In this document: in pieces, positions 39,620 to 52,699 of the stretch
Layout of the letters: each line of letters begins with the position of its first letter
How positions within the stretch are numbered: the stretch's first letter is position 1
Source of the DNA: Ophiura sarsii
Lineage: Eukaryota > Echinodermata > Ophiuroidea > Amphilepidida > Ophiuridae
Assembly (NCBI GenBank): GCA_035610835.1
Contig: CM069449.1
Span: forward strand, 41,089,098-41,153,097
DNA length: 64,000 nucleotides
Direction: 5' to 3'
Notes under the pieces: model-generated
What the model was told of the DNA's origin: nothing
Seen by the model: the letters and a program-made list of their open reading frames with translations, nothing else
The model's database searches: none
Made by a program: the position numbers and the translations under genes

Positions 39620-42510
39620 TTATATTCACATTTTATCATCAAAATGCTTTTGTTGGATCTCTTCTTTTAGTAAAAGACTAGTCCATTGAGTTAACTTAGA
39701 GGTTCCAATAAGTGTGTTCTTAATGGCAGTAACTTTGTGTAGATAGCTCGTAAACTTTTTGACATAAAAGATCCTATGCACTATTTATCTCATGTATTAG
39801 TTGAAAAATATACAAAAGCAATTGAATTGCTTATTTGATTTAAAACCTCGCCCACAAAAAATTATCAACATAATCTTAGACCTAAAGAGTTTTTACCTTG
39901 GATTTATTTTAATTGATAGAATGTGGGATTTATTGTTCATGGTGATAAATTGTAATATATTATTCACCACAGAAAAAGAAATTATATTTGTCTTTTCCTA
40001 TATTTTTATCAGGGCATTTTACTATGATATGTATACAGTTTTTTACTTTATACAGGGTGAGTAAAAAAAATGTGTACTCAACTTTGGGATTTTATATCTT
40101 AAAATCGGTGCAAAAATGTCACAAATTTTTAGTGAGGCAGATGGGTTATTCCTTTAGCTTTCTAAAGAATTTTAGTTGGTTGAAATTGGTTGTGGTAAAC
40201 ACATTTTGTGCTCATTTGCGTTAAAGTGAACATTTAACAAACCGAACAAGATTTGCCATATTTTCTCTTAGAGATCTATTGAATTCCACTATTGACAACG
40301 GTCCACACTCTAGTCCGAGCCAAGTCCAACTATCACAAAAGCCGAATTTGTTGTTGTTGTTGCTAAATTTGTGTAATAATGACATTGTTTTGTCATTATT
40401 TCGCATTTAATGTATGAAAACATAACTGAGCATGTTTGATTTGTCTTTATTAGTTAGCTATTGTGTACCATACATGAATCCACTTGTTCATTAATATCAA
40501 GCATTATTGAGTCAAATACTCAATATTGTGTTCGGTTTCAAAATACAGCAACTTTAACAAAAGAGTCATATCTGGTAAACGATTGCGTAAATACTTTGAC
40601 TTTGTGCTTACAATCGGGTGTCTCAACATGTAGTCAATGACGTGTAATGCCTTCCTTGGCTGTAGCAAAATGATATGCCTTCTTGCAAAATAGTAAAACC
40701 ACAACAGATTTGGGCAGGAAAAAGCAATGTTACTGTTTCGGCGACAAAAAAAACACCCTCTGGCCCGGCCGACCCATTTTCCCCGTCAAATGTTTGCACT
40801 TTTTTTTAAAACATTTTAAAAAAAAATTTAAGGAAAAAAACACACAAAAACAAAAATGGCGGACCCTACATAAAATGTATGTTTCTTTTTCGTCACCGTA
40901 TCAAACTTTATTCTGTACTTTGTAATTTAAAGTAACTCTATTTTTGTTTCAAATATTACAAAATCAGATGGAATGAATATCAGCCTGAAAATTTCTAGAA
41001 GTTGATTTTATTTCTACAAGCTCAAGTATATGAATTATCAATTGACTTACTCGTAAGTGCACTTTACACTATACTTTTTGAGTGACATTTTGTGATCAAT
41101 GAACATTATATACAAGGTATGTTTATAAACTTTCAGGTTACCTTTTTATGTGAAATCAATCATGTGTAAACATGATTGCACTGGTGTGTGTGTATGATAA
41201 TTGTACCATCATTCTGTATTGAGTTTCTGATGAGTAAGGACCTAGACCTAGCGGTCCTTACGAAACAGATCTTTAAAACCATGTAGCAGGATCAAGTCCA
41301 AATTTCATATTGTATATATTAATATTTTACTATGCATCTCCTGACAGTTCTTGCCATTTGTTATTACTTATAAGATCCCAATATCGTGTGAGTTAGGTAA
41401 GATTTATAGATGCATTGAATAGTTGGTAGGAGGGTTTATTTTTGAAGTTCTCTCCTAGATTGGTAAAGTAAACCGAGGGTGAAGAATTAATATTACAAAT
41501 AAAACTCAGATGCACATTATGTAGATGTTGAACATAAGGTTTATTTTATGAAATCATATTTGTAGTAATTTGGTCAGAAATAATAAGTGCTAGAAAGCAT
41601 CAGTTAAGGCATCTGGTCGTGTGAGAAGCAAGATCGAAAAAGAGTGAAGAGCATGGGCTCTTTTTGGCTCCACATGGATTCCTTTTGTCAATGCTTGGAG
41701 GGGTATTGGTATTTGCGGCAATTGTGATAACCCCCAGAAGTGACGTGATTGGCTGATATGCTTTTAATTATATTCAAATATGCACACTAAATTCTCAGGT
41801 GATTTGCACCTGGATGAACTGGGGGAAAGTTTGGAAGTGAACATTACGTAAGAGAATTTGTTGATGATTAAAGATGATAAAATAGTAAAGGGACAATTCT
41901 TGACTCATAGGCGGTCCCCATAAACTGGGGAAACAACGTGTTATCTCAATAAGTTTGCATTGGATTTACATTAAATTAAGAAAATGTAAAAAACATGATA
42001 AATACACTTTTGCATGCCACAAAATATCAAGAAAAATTTAAATTATTTACTAAATTATCAACTTGCCAAATTTTGGACCCAGTTTTTTTGTTTGTGAGAT
42101 TCTGTAGAAGGTATTGCACATGACACCTATTGTATCATTGCTTCATTATAATTCCCTTGTTCTCAAAGACACCACAAGGGGTAAATTTGTGGGAATTTGC
42201 CATACAATGAGAGAGACATTTTGCTGTTACAAACAAGGGCCTTCCCATAAATACATTACTTTTTAAGGGAGGAGTAGAGCAAGCACAAACGTGTATTATA
42301 TGTAAGAAATTATTGAGTCCAAATATTATATAACTTTTATGACATCGTTGATACCGAGACTTTCGATCACTACAATTTTTTTTAATGGGATGTCGATAGA
42401 TGGTAGTTTTTATGGTAACTATGACATTTTCCATATTAACTACGTAATGTGGGCTCGATAATTACTTTTTAAATATATAATGCACAATGTTGCGCTTGCT
42501 GGACTCCTCC
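39620..42510. other. 3' flank and intergenic DNA
   Basis: No supported ORF. 40051-40080 is a solitary mariner-like end (TACAGGGTGAGT), and 40739-40899 is a family C MITE (GGCGACAAAAAAAACACCC to TTTCTTTTTCGTCACC). The rest is AT-rich, and part may be the 3' UTR of the upstream gene. Confidence 0.5.
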
Positions 42511-42549
42511 TTTAACACTTTTCCACGCAGCTATTGGTTTTACCAAATA

Positions 42550-43653
42550 CAGGGTGTCCCAAAAGTCTATGCACGACTTTGAAGCTTTGTATTTCACAAA
42601 ATATAAGTCGTATTGAAAATATGAATACATATTTAGAAAGAGGAGATGTGGGAAATAACTTTGATACCAAACATTGGAGTAACATCTGTTTGTAATGTCA
42701 CCCTAGAAGTAAAATATGTATTACTGCAAAAATGTAATTTTATACTTCGGAGGAATAAAGTTCATAAATCCATATCTATTGAGATTAACAAAAATACGGG
42801 TTAGAGTTGGTTACACGGAAAATGATCCGTCAATTGTAATATTTAAAATTTTACATTACAGTGATATCATCATAATAACGACCTATATCACACATAATTT
42901 TCGTTTCTATGGTGAAATCTAATTTAAATGTTTTCCATGTATACAGAGACGTGTGCTAATGCAAAAACACAGACCTAAACAATTGAATAACGTAACAGAA
43001 AAGTGAACACACACATGACACAGCTGTCAAACATGTTAAAATTTAAACTTAGCGGATTATTTTAATGCTGCTTGAAGGCCTCATCGAAGGTTTTTTTACC
43101 CATTTAGAATATGTTCCTGTGTTCAAAAATGTATCCACCAACTTCAGAATGAATATTCTTCCTGGTGCGCGTTTCTCTTTGAAATGTTTTCTGAACTTTT
43201 GTTGAGTAAGTTGAACTGAATATGTTTCAGCGTAGAACCATACAATTTGTATTCGCTTATCTATGCTGTAAACCATCTTGAATGAAGGCTTTTGCTGTGC
43301 AATGTTGTCTACTACGCTATTTATGTTGCGAGTGACCGAGTTTGGTATTAAATAACATTAATGTTGCAAGGTAAGCAGTGAACCGTGACTAATGCGCAAC
43401 GTTGCTTTCATACCGTTAATTTATGCGCACTTTTAGCAACAATCTGTGGTCTTTGGTATGGGTTGGTCTGGCACACGGCCAATGACTTTCAACCAGTTTT
43501 ATTATGTTGTGGGTTCACCAATAGGGTTGTGTTTGGTATCAAATTAATTTCCCAAATCTCGTCTATCAAAATATGGTTAAATTTATACCATATGATGTAT
43601 ATTTTATGAGATATGACTCTTCAAAAACGTGCATAGACTTTTGGGACACCCTG
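42550..43653 (-). mobile_element. Mariner-like element with transposase remnant
   Basis: Inverted ends CAGGGTGTCCCAAAAGTCTA and TA duplications (42548-42549 and 43654-43655). It is 1104 bp, nested in a family B MITE. The minus strand at 43049-43276 holds a decayed transposase N-terminus. Confidence 0.85.
43049..43276 (-). pseudogene. Transposase N-terminal helix-turn-helix remnant
   Basis: The 75-residue fragment contains YSVQLTQQKFRKHFKEKRAP and LVDTFLNTGTYSKW, the pattern of the DUF4817-type DNA-binding domain of Tc/mariner-like transposases. The catalytic DDE part is missing, so it is dead. Confidence 0.7.
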
Positions 43654-43946
43654 TACATAACAGAATTTTTAGAATCCTTTCCCAACTTTCAAGGTCTATC
43701 TCAAGTATTACTAAACCACTATACTAGGCATGTTTGTACTTATTTTCATGCATTAAATTCAATCATTCTGACATTTTTGGAATGTTGTCTGCAGATGCCT
43801 GTTGCGTGGAAAGTGAAGGGACTAGGTTAGAAAAACTTACATTTTGAGTTCATGGTATATTAAATTTTAAGGCTAAGCATGCAAAATGGAGGATTTTGTA
43901 GCAGGTCTCAAAATCAACATTTAAGATGTAATTCTTATAAAGGTGA

Positions 43947-44426
43947 ACCAAAATGGTGATTCAAGTATATTTTATTCGATGGGGTATGTTCAGAAGAATA
44001 TAATGCAAAAAGAATTTCTTTAAAGATTTTTCATGGAAAAAGATAAACATACAATCAATCATATTGTCAGTGTCTCATTTTTAATGTGGGATGAGCTGTA
44101 TACGGATGACGCGCTACTATACGTAACAGGTGTTCCCAACTCGGTATTGGTCCGGGTCTCGGTCGATAGGTCTGCACAAACAAAACTCATGAGTGGATGC
44201 TTAGGCTACCGACCTATTGAGGTTCTGTGTGCAAGCCTGGGTAACACCTATGACGTATACAGGGTAGTTACCTGCCATCATCAATTTATATGATACAAAT
44301 TATGCATGCTTAGAAACTCTTAGAAATTTAGTTTCCGGTGCAATATTTAAAGGTTAATTCTTTTTGTATTTTGTTTTTTACAATATCCTCCATCAAATTT
44401 AACAAACTTGAATCACCATTTTGGCT
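43947..44426. mobile_element. Element with CCAAAATGGTGATTCAAGT ends
   Basis: Perfect 19-bp inverted ends about 440 bp apart. A GC-richer central part has no known coding function. Confidence 0.65.
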
Positions 44427-44431
44427 GACTA

Positions 44432-44495
44432 GTCCCCTGTAGTCTAGTGGATAAATCTATCGCTGCGAATGCGAGAGGGACCAGGTTCGAGACAT
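44432..44495 (+). repeat. tRNA-like sequence
   Basis: A-box-like TAGTCTAGTGGATAA and B-box-like GGTTCGAGAC lie around an anticodon stem (TCGC..GCGA). The T arm is imperfect and U33 is replaced by G, so it is probably a SINE or pseudogene. Confidence 0.5.
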
Positions 44496-44563
44496 GTATT
44501 TTTAAGGTCTTTGTTAATTTAATTCACCCCAGTTTGTCTGATTCTATATATTATTTATTCTTT

Positions 44564-45270
44564 AAAGGTAGATGTTCCGATTTTCAACTTGAAGTTTTCT
44601 ATTCTACATGAAAGGTCATCCTTAAAAAAGTCGTGTTCCAAAGTTTGAGTTGCATAGCTCTAATGGTTCTTATTTTAGACGCACAAGATGCTGTGAACTG
44701 TACCCATTGAGTAGTACACAAACTATATCGGTGGTTACCACCATTCGCGGTAATTCAACGTTATTTCATCGATTTCTCCATAATTATACCGATTTAGGCC
44801 GTCAAATTTCAGTATGATGATGAGAAAAATACGAGCTTTCGTATGATATGAAAATCTCCGTATGTTTGAAATAATTCTGTGTTACGAAAATGTGATCGGG
44901 TCATCTACCTTTAAAGGTAGATGTTCCGATTGCTGGCCCGATTTTCAACTTGATGTTTTTTATTTTACATGAAAGGTCATCCTTATATTGTCCCATTCCA
45001 AAGTTTGAGTTGCATAACTCCAACAGTTCTATTTTTAGAAACACGAGGTCACAAAATATTAGCCCATTGAGTAGTACACAAACTGGTTGGTGGTTAACCA
45101 CCTTTGGCAGTAATTCACCACATTTTAGCCTATTACTAAATGGAACATTTCTGATCCCTAAGATTTTACAGACATAATGAGAAAAATATGGGGATTCTTT
45201 TGATATCAAAATATCTTGATGTGAAAAAAAATTCATAGCCCCCAAAAAGTGATCGGAACATACACCTTTA
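44564..45270. mobile_element. Two adjacent MITE family A copies (4 and 5)
   Basis: Copy 4 (44564-44912) and copy 5 (44914-45270) meet at CTACCTTTAAAGGTAG. Copy 4 belongs to a subfamily with an unrelated middle (CCATTCGCGG, ATACCGATTTAGGCCG) also seen at 61741. Copy 5 is the common type. Confidence 0.85.
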
Positions 45271-45272
45271 AT

Positions 45273-46250
45273 TATTGTATAAGTATTAGGCCAAATTAAA
45301 TTAATTGTTTGTCTCAAAGCTCCCGCGCGCGTTAGTTTATTGATGCGCATTAGAAAAACAAAAATCTGAAAAAAACTTTTTTTTCTTCTTTTTTTTTCAA
45401 AAAAAAAAATCCCAAAATTTCACAGATTTTTCCTTGATCACATCTTCTTAAATACAAAAGTTCACTTTTACAAGGATATTTCAATATTTTATATTAAAAA
45501 ATAAAATTAAAAAAAACTTGAAAAAAAACCGCATTCCGCATTAGTTTTACAACAGGAGAGGAGCTTTGAGACAAACAATTAATTTAATTTGGCCTTACTA
45601 TTGTTCAAGGTTTACTTACCATTTTTAAAAATAAAAAAAAAATTTCATGGGGAAAGATAATAGGCAAGGCTTTTGAATCAAGTTCAATTTGAGATAAAGT
45701 TTGCATGAACCTTTTTAGGTTTGTAAGGCTTAATTGGTAATTTACTCATGTAATATCAACATTTCCCCCATATCAGACCTATGCATGAAAGCATGGGCAA
45801 AATGGTTTTTGAAAGGGGCTGAAAATGAGCAATTGTAGAAAAAGTGCCTTCTTTATAACACTGTAAGTGCCTATTAAAACCTGTAAAAATTAACATGCTG
45901 TCATTTTGGGTACATTTCTACACAAGTACACCCATTTTTAACAATTTGTATTCCACTTTTCCAGATATTGCTCACTTATCACCCTGAATCACACAAAAAA
46001 GCCCTCCAAAGCAAGCGCCATACATAAGGGGATCCCAGAACCCACTATCCCTGGCTTAATATTAGAGAATTTTCTTAACGGTATTAATCAATATTTATTG
46101 TTTGATGTAATTTATAGATGGTATAGAATTTATGCAATTTCAGAAGTACTAACTCAGAAATAAAATCATTGTTTAATATTAAACTACAATATACCTTTGT
46201 GAAAGAGTGTTTCATTGTTAGTATTTTTATCATTATATTGAAAGGTTCCA
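45273..46250. other. Intergenic AT-rich DNA
   Basis: Long A and T runs around 45360-45540. No gene seen. Confidence 0.55.
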
Positions 46251-46253
46251 TTG

Positions 46254-46541
46254 GGTGACGAAAACCCCCAATTCTTCTACACGCAGAGTGACCTCTCAGG
46301 GTGGGTCATTCAGTCAGGCTTTTTTTTTAAATGACACAAATATCAAACAAATCTATAAAATTGTTGACATTTTTTTACAAAATCAAAATCTTCAAAAGTT
46401 TGTTTATTTAGGTTATTCATTTATACAGGATTCCCCCCCCCCCCCCCCCCCCCCCCCCGAATGTTAAAAAACAAAAATGGGTCGTTCATACCCGTAGAAC
46501 CCGTAGAACGGATTTTAAACAAGAATTTTTGTTGCCCATTT
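46254..46541. mobile_element. Family C MITE containing a C-run
   Basis: Left end GGTGACGAAAACCC and right end TTTTTGTTGCCC, with CTCTCAGGGTGGGTC and the inverted GGGTCGTTCATACCCGTAGA. A C-run of 25 at 46434-46458 lies inside. Confidence 0.75.
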
Positions 46542-47870
46542 GTTTATTAGCAAAATTTAATATCTGTAATAATGGTGTATATCAAAAAATATCGTTGTTT
46601 CATTACAATATTGTCTGTTCTGTCAAAACCTTGTATGATTTTCTGGCCCTTCAGATTCCACGCCAGTAAATAATTTCAGTCCTTGTAGAGACGACAATCA
46701 AAAGTTTTTTCTTAGCTTTCATCCTGTGGCCCATTGATTATAGAATTAATCAGAAATGGTACTTATTGCTCCCAAATGATTAAAGTTGTAGTTTAATCCT
46801 GATTTTTGAACTATTACCTAATACTACAGTGCAAAAAGACATATTTTCAATGCATTTTGTAGGTTTTTTGGATGTATTTTGATTGTAAATGATCTGGCAA
46901 CATTTCTCAACTTTTTCTGATAAATGAGGGCGCTACACCAATTGTCCAACTTTGGGGTCTTATTTCTCAGAACTTTCGGGGATACCATATATATTTGTTT
47001 TGATTAAATGATCAAATATATCATGAAATTTAAGGAAAATGTCAAATAAAAAATTCCAGTCGCTTTATAAGCGAGAAAATGGGCTTTTTGTAACTACCAT
47101 TTTACATGTAAACGCATAGGGAAACCATTTGGTGGTGTGAATTCTTCAGCATGTAGGCCTATATTATAAAGTAAAACTGCCTGGTTTAAAAAGGTGTTTA
47201 GTCCCGTTGAACATAGAGCAAATTGCCCAAAGGTTATGCTGAAAGGCTAAATGGGGTATATCCTTGGTGTAAGACATTTACACCAGACATTATTACAAGT
47301 TATTCTAGTGTCAAGACCCCATTACGAAATGAGGCAAAAAAAACCCAACAAGTTTGTTTCCAGTAGAAAGCCTGAAAAGTCAAAGGCGAAATGCATTTTT
47401 TTGTTTTTGTTTTTTTCTTCAATTCACTTGAAATGGTTTTATCTGTGCATTTTTGTTACTCTTATGCTCGCTAAAATGTGATATTGGCTGCAGATTTTCA
47501 CTTTCGTGTTTGCCGTATGTGGCCAATCGCCATCTTGAAACATGTTGAACACAATTTCGACAAAAGATGGCGCCTAACAATATTTGTTCCCGTGTTTTCT
47601 ATAACAAAATTAAATGCGCAAGAATCAAGCGTCTCAGTGAAATGCGCGCGCACTACTGGAAACGAACTTATTTTTTTGTTTGGCCAATCTTTTAATCCAT
47701 CAATATATGATTTTGTGCTTCTGTCCTGTCTTACATCAAGGATAAACCCAAATGGAGATACAAGGTTTTGACAAAACAGCAACGATATGTCCTTGTTATA
47801 CAAAATTTAATGCACGAAACGTTGTGCATTAAATTGCGCTCATCACCCGCAATGATTCAAAACACTTTCC
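46542..47870. other. Intergenic DNA, no gene
   Basis: Short ORFs only, with no splice or homology support. Confidence 0.5.
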
Positions 47871-47879
47871 AGCGCGAAC

Positions 47880-49570
47880 AGTTCCACGACACTTATTCAT
47901 ACACTCTTAGTAGTGTCAAACCAATCAGAAAGCAATGCATTGAAAATGTCTAATGCACTCCGCGTGTGCAGTGTTCAATGTGCGCATCAAACCAGGGCTG
48001 TCAACTCTCCCGCATTAGGCGGGAGTCTCCCGCATAGACACTCTTTCTCCCGCACTCCCGCATAGCATATAAAATCTCCCGCATGAACAAAATTACCTCA
48101 ATTAAAGTGTGTATCAACACCTTTATACTAGCTTCCGTCGGTACATTTGCGATTTTGGGTACATTTGCGATTTTGACCATGCAATTTTCGTGCGGATTTG
48201 AGGAAAACATCATCCCTACCCCCCCCCCCCCCCCCCCCCCCCACCCCCCACTTATCAGGATTTCAGCTGCTGACGGGGAAAAAATTGTGCATGTTTTACG
48301 ATTATTTTTTTGAGTATGTATCTCTCCCTCCCAGCAAATCCCAAAAGTTGACAGCCCTGATCAAACTCTCTGTTTTGATTCTTGTTCAGGCATCGCGGGT
48401 TCGGCGATTTTGTTAGCAAACTCGTTAACATATTGTTTATTCATTATTACATAGAAGAAAATTATGCTCAAATTGTGAATTTTGATTTGTATAGTGTCAT
48501 GTATGAATTAAGGTCAATACATGCGATTTTTTGTTTCTCAAAAAATTAGAAAAATCATTACACTTGCGCAAATGTTGATATGCTCATAATAGCAATCCCC
48601 CTGCATGGTTGTGCCATTATTCACACATCAACATCAGCATGCATGTATTGATTTGTCTAATTTCTCTCGAAACAACACATACACATGTATTGGCCTATAA
48701 TTATATAAGGATACCTAATGATTAGTGTAATAGTCTTGGGCTCCGAAGGCATAAATCCTTTCCCCACCTTTGCATTTTCAAATACTGAAGTTCTACAATA
48801 AAATGGGAATGGTCACCCATTCTGATATTATAACCTAACACAAAAGTTCATGACAAAGTATATGTTGGCTAATACAAAATCAATAATCGGAACCAGAAAT
48901 TTGAGATACATGAAGTGCACAAATTCCTTTGCCGTAATTTGACCCCTCTTTCATAATTTGTTTTTTAATTGGCTGTGAAGTGGCCAAAAACAAAATAAAA
49001 ACAGAATTTCTGCATTTAGCATAGCTATTAATTTGCCCGAATGTTTGTGAGACGGACCTATATATTTTAGCCCAAGTGACCAGACCCAACTTTTTGTGTT
49101 GTATAAATAAAATATCTTCATTATAAAAAATCCTGTGATATGATATAATAAGGCCAATTAAATTGATTTGGTGTTTACTGTTTCCCACCTGTGGGAAATT
49201 ATTTGATTTTTATTTGGCATTTTCTTTAAAAGGACTTTCAATAGCTTTTATTTGCTACTTTCTGACTTTGATATAAGATATGATATAAACGAAGAACATG
49301 GTTGCATTGATTTGTCTAATTTTTCGAGAAACAAAACATACGCGTGTATGTATTGACCTACTTCATCCACGCCATTATACAAATAAAATTCACCTTAAAA
49401 ATTGGCGAACCCGCGATAACTGAGCAACGAATCAAAACAAATCGCATGACGCATTGAACGGCGCGCACACGGAGTGCATTAGACACTTTCAAAGCACTCC
49501 ACATATTTAAGTTTCTTGCTTTCTGATTGGTTCGACACTATTAAGAGTATGAATTATTTTCATAACATAA
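47880..49570. mobile_element. Long inverted repeat pair 47.9-48.4 / 49.4-49.56 kb
   Basis: The arms share CCAATCAGAAAGCAA, GTGTCTAATGCACTCCG and ATCGCGGGTTCG in inverse order, about 1 kb apart. Further inverted blocks near 48505-48560, 48650 and 49305 suggest a fold-back element. A hAT-like MITE has entered the left arm. Confidence 0.65.
47993..48359. mobile_element. hAT-like MITE, CAGGGCTGTCAACT ends
   Basis: CAGGGCTGTCAACT and AGTTGACAGCCCTG ends are flanked by ATCAAAC on both sides (7 of 8 bp). The interior has CTCCCGCAT repeats, a 23-base C-run and sequence shared with 1834-1965. Confidence 0.82.
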
Positions 49571-49641
49571 TGATACAATATGCACAATATTGTGCTTGCT
49601 AGCAAACCAGAAGCAAATAAGAGTGTTTTTTGATAAGATAT

Positions 49642-49647
49642 TTTATT
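49642..49647 (-). terminator. Candidate distal polyadenylation signal, minus strand
   Basis: AATAAA reads on the minus strand in the context GATGAATAAAATATC. If used by IFT57 it would imply a 4-kb 3' UTR containing transposons, so a nearer signal is equally likely. Weak support. Confidence 0.15.
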
Positions 49648-49911
49648 CATCTTTGTAAGGAAAATCTAGCATTTGATATGTACATCTTTACATACAATAC
49701 ATATATACACAGAACTTATTTAAATATAATTACATCAAAAGATACATTCTATGTACAAGAATAAGCCTTTCACTTATTGACTAATTGGATCAAACTAAAA
49801 ATGGAAAGTGAAGCAGTCGGCGGTGCATAGAAAGAATTAATTAGTTCTACCGATGAGACAAGCTATCACGAATTAGTCTAGTAAAAAGACTTCTATTGTA
49901 TTACAAATAGA

Positions 49912-50175
49912 CTACCTCTTTTGTAGGATTAAATCGCTACCTCGGCACTGACAGCCTATATACTCCATTTGTCTTCCTCTGGACAGTGACGTAACTGTAC
50001 CGGCGCAGCGTTTATGCACACGTATGTATCTTCTATCTACGCTCGTGTATATATGCCTGCGACTCCAGTACCCGCACACGTTTATGTGCTTGGGATGGAT
50101 AAATAGACTAACTGGTCTAGTGGTTATGAAATTCGCTTTGGGACCAACCAAAAAGGTTCTGGTGCGAACCCAGTA
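49912..50175 (+). repeat. tRNA-Pro-like SINE
   Basis: 50106-50175 has ACTGGTCTAGTGGTTATG (A-box) and GGTGCGAACCCAGT (B-box) with a CGCTTTGGG anticodon region. The 5' part (CCTCTGGACAGTGACGTAAC) recurs at 62639-62830. A tRNA-derived SINE is likely. Confidence 0.6.
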
Positions 50176-50642
50176 TTGTCAGAGTTTATGTAAGCCTTTG
50201 CTTTCAATTCATTTTTTTCTCATATGTGGACAAAGTTTCTAAGTTTGAAGACATTATATGACTAGGCTAAGTCGTGATATAGCTTACTCACAGGTAACAC
50301 CAATAAATTAAGAGAAACCAAAGCTTACAGCCATTGCAATCATCTTTTTCGTCTAAAATGTACAAATAAATTAGGAACATGTACATTTCAATTGTTCACA
50401 ATGTCCCTAGTTCATGCATCAATGGGCTCCACACATCTCATCCATACATGCAGGTACAAGCAAATCATGTCATCACACTGATTTGCTGGCATAAAATTCA
50501 TGCATATATGCATGAATGACATCAAAATAAATAAATCCACCAATTTTACACTGTTTTTAAGAATTGTCCTTGGTTTTGACCCACAGATTTGTCCCAAAGT
50601 CACCCAAGAAGGGGACTGATTGATACCTTCAAATATAAGATA

Positions 50643-50945
50643 CTGTAAAACAACTTAATTTCGCGAGGGATGTCGATTCGTGGAATTAAATACCAGCAAA
50701 ATTCGAAAGTAACAGTTAAATTTCCAGACTCGCAAAATTAAATGCCCGCTAGAATAGCAGTAATTTTAAATTTCACGAAATAAAGTATCGGCGAAATTAT
50801 AGTGTTTTACAGTATGTGCTGACAAAACAAAGAATAAGATCCATTTCAAGTTCAGGTACTGTCAAAACACATCTCTTCCGAAGCACATCTCTCCCGAAAT
50901 TCGTGAAACTAAAACCCTCGCGAAATTAAGTGGTTTTACAGTACT
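50643..50945. repeat. TACTGTAAAACAACTTAATTT MITE
   Basis: TACTGTAAAACAACTTAATT at the left and TTTTACAGTA at 50807-50816 and 50934-50943. Repeated CGCGAAATTAA-like motifs. Matches 27300-27495. Confidence 0.7.
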
Positions 50946-51043
50946 TCACCCAATCTGAAGTACACATTTGAAGTGATCACATTACAAAGGATAAAGTGAG
51001 CAAAAGTATTATCAAGCATATTTAAGAAAAATGATTTCCCATT

Positions 51044-51255
51044 AGGCGACCGAAGAAAAAAAACCTTATCTACGGGCAAACAGACCTCTCAGGTAGGCTG
51101 GTCAGTTGGCATTTTTTGTTTTGTTGGGTTTTTTTTCTTCAAAATATTGGTGAATTTCAAAATGTCCACACAAAAAAAAAAATTCAACTAAAATTCAAAA
51201 CGATTTTGTCAAGATAAAATAGTGCATTTTTGTTTAAATGGGTCGTCGGGCTTAA
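51044..51255. repeat. Family C MITE, right side cut by a TTAA element
   Basis: Starts GGCGACCGAAG with ACCTTATCTACGGGCAAAC and CTCTCAGG. The next element begins at its TTAA. Confidence 0.7.
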
Positions 51256-52334
51256 GGGAAGTGTCAACCCTAAATATATGAAATTTATCAAGCACTGTAA
51301 CTTTTAAACTAATAATGTAATGTACATAAAAGTATACAATTTTTCAAATGAAATGAGTCGGAGAATCTATATTTGGTATCAAATTTCCCCAAAAAAAGTG
51401 ATTTCTACATTTTTGCCCAAAAATCACATTTTTGGCACCAAAAATTTTCAGACAACCTAACAAAATCAGTTTTTGATTAAAAATTTCAATATTTCACCAA
51501 AATCATCTAAAGTCAATTATCTAGGAAGCACTTTTTTTTTTTGCTTAACATTTTTTAGTTTTGAAAATATTGCCCAAAAGTGCCAACAATGAGATTTTTA
51601 TCTCAAAAATCACATTTTTGGCACTTTTTGGATGCATATCTCGAGTTTAAAATCCATAATCGAAAAAATAAAAAATTGCCTCCTAGCGATGAAAGTCCTC
51701 TACACAATGGTAGTAAAATCTTACCTGATAGTTTGATATCTTTTTAGTTATGCTGTCTGAAAACTCGTAAAATTCCTTCAAATTTGAACTTCTAGAAAAC
51801 AGCGATTTAGTAAAAATATTGACATTTTCCACCATTTAAAGCTAAATGTTCACAGAATACAGGGGCGTGTGACCTAAAAAGCGGGTATACTATTATGAAC
51901 AATCATAATAAACTATCAGATTCAATTTATATTGTCACAATGTGAAGAAATTGGAAGAAAACTGAAATTTAAATGATTGTAAGATTGGCCTTTGTTTACA
52001 TTTTTAGACATTGTTTTGCGCTCTTTTGTTTTTCGCGTCTACGTCGCGGATATTAAGAAGCGCGTGTAGTATTACGCGCGGGAAGTTTCAGCGCGCGACG
52101 CAATGATCGAACAGCTGTCGCAGAATTTGAAAAGCGCGGAACTCCGCTTAAATTCCCGCCAAATAACCATGCGCCTTTTCCTGGCTCAAACTTACCAAAA
52201 CAACAATTTTAAATCACCCAAAAGAACGGGAAATAATCGCTTATGATGGTAATGATAGAATACATATAAAAGTATAAAATAATAGAGAAATATGAAATTC
52301 AATTTTTGAAACAAGTGCCGGGTTGACACTGCCC
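51256..52334. mobile_element. TTAA-type (piggyBac-like) non-autonomous element, copy 2
   Basis: Ends GGGAAGTGTCAACCC and GGGTTGACACTGCCC, with intact TTAA on both sides (51252-51255 and 52335-52338). 1079 bp, highly similar to 13985-15059 over most of its length. No transposase. Confidence 0.9.
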
Positions 52335-52699
52335 TTAAGTGAACATGTTATGACACACACACCCGTCTCCTCACAGTAATATCTGCTGGGTGAGGTGGCA
52401 GTGTTTTAGGTCAAAAGCAACAGTACCTTTTATATTTTACCATCTACAGGCCTTCTCAACTGGGTGTGCACGCATCAATGTGGCCTGTTATGCCTTTTTT
52501 CTGGTGGAGCACCGGTGAAAAAAGAAAAGAATCTATAAAATCCATATGAAATAGCCTGTCTGGGGTACAAACCCTAAACTCCAATTTGTATTGGGGATTT
52601 CCCCCTACCGGCAAACGGACCTCTCAGGTAGGGTCAGCCTATTGGTTTATTTTTTGTGAAAAATGTTCAAAACAATTTTCTCAAAACTCTCAGCTCTTA

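Larger units (their letters stand above)
42512..43817. mobile_element. Family B MITE split by a mariner-like element
   Basis: The left end TTAACACTTTTCCACG and the right end CGTGGAAAGTG are family B. The parts before 42549 and after 43654 join into the sequence seen at 61150-61393. Confidence 0.78.

Noticed and set aside
44901..45350. 149-residue minus-strand ORF
   Set aside because: It lies across a MITE family A copy, and the same shadow frames appear in other copies.
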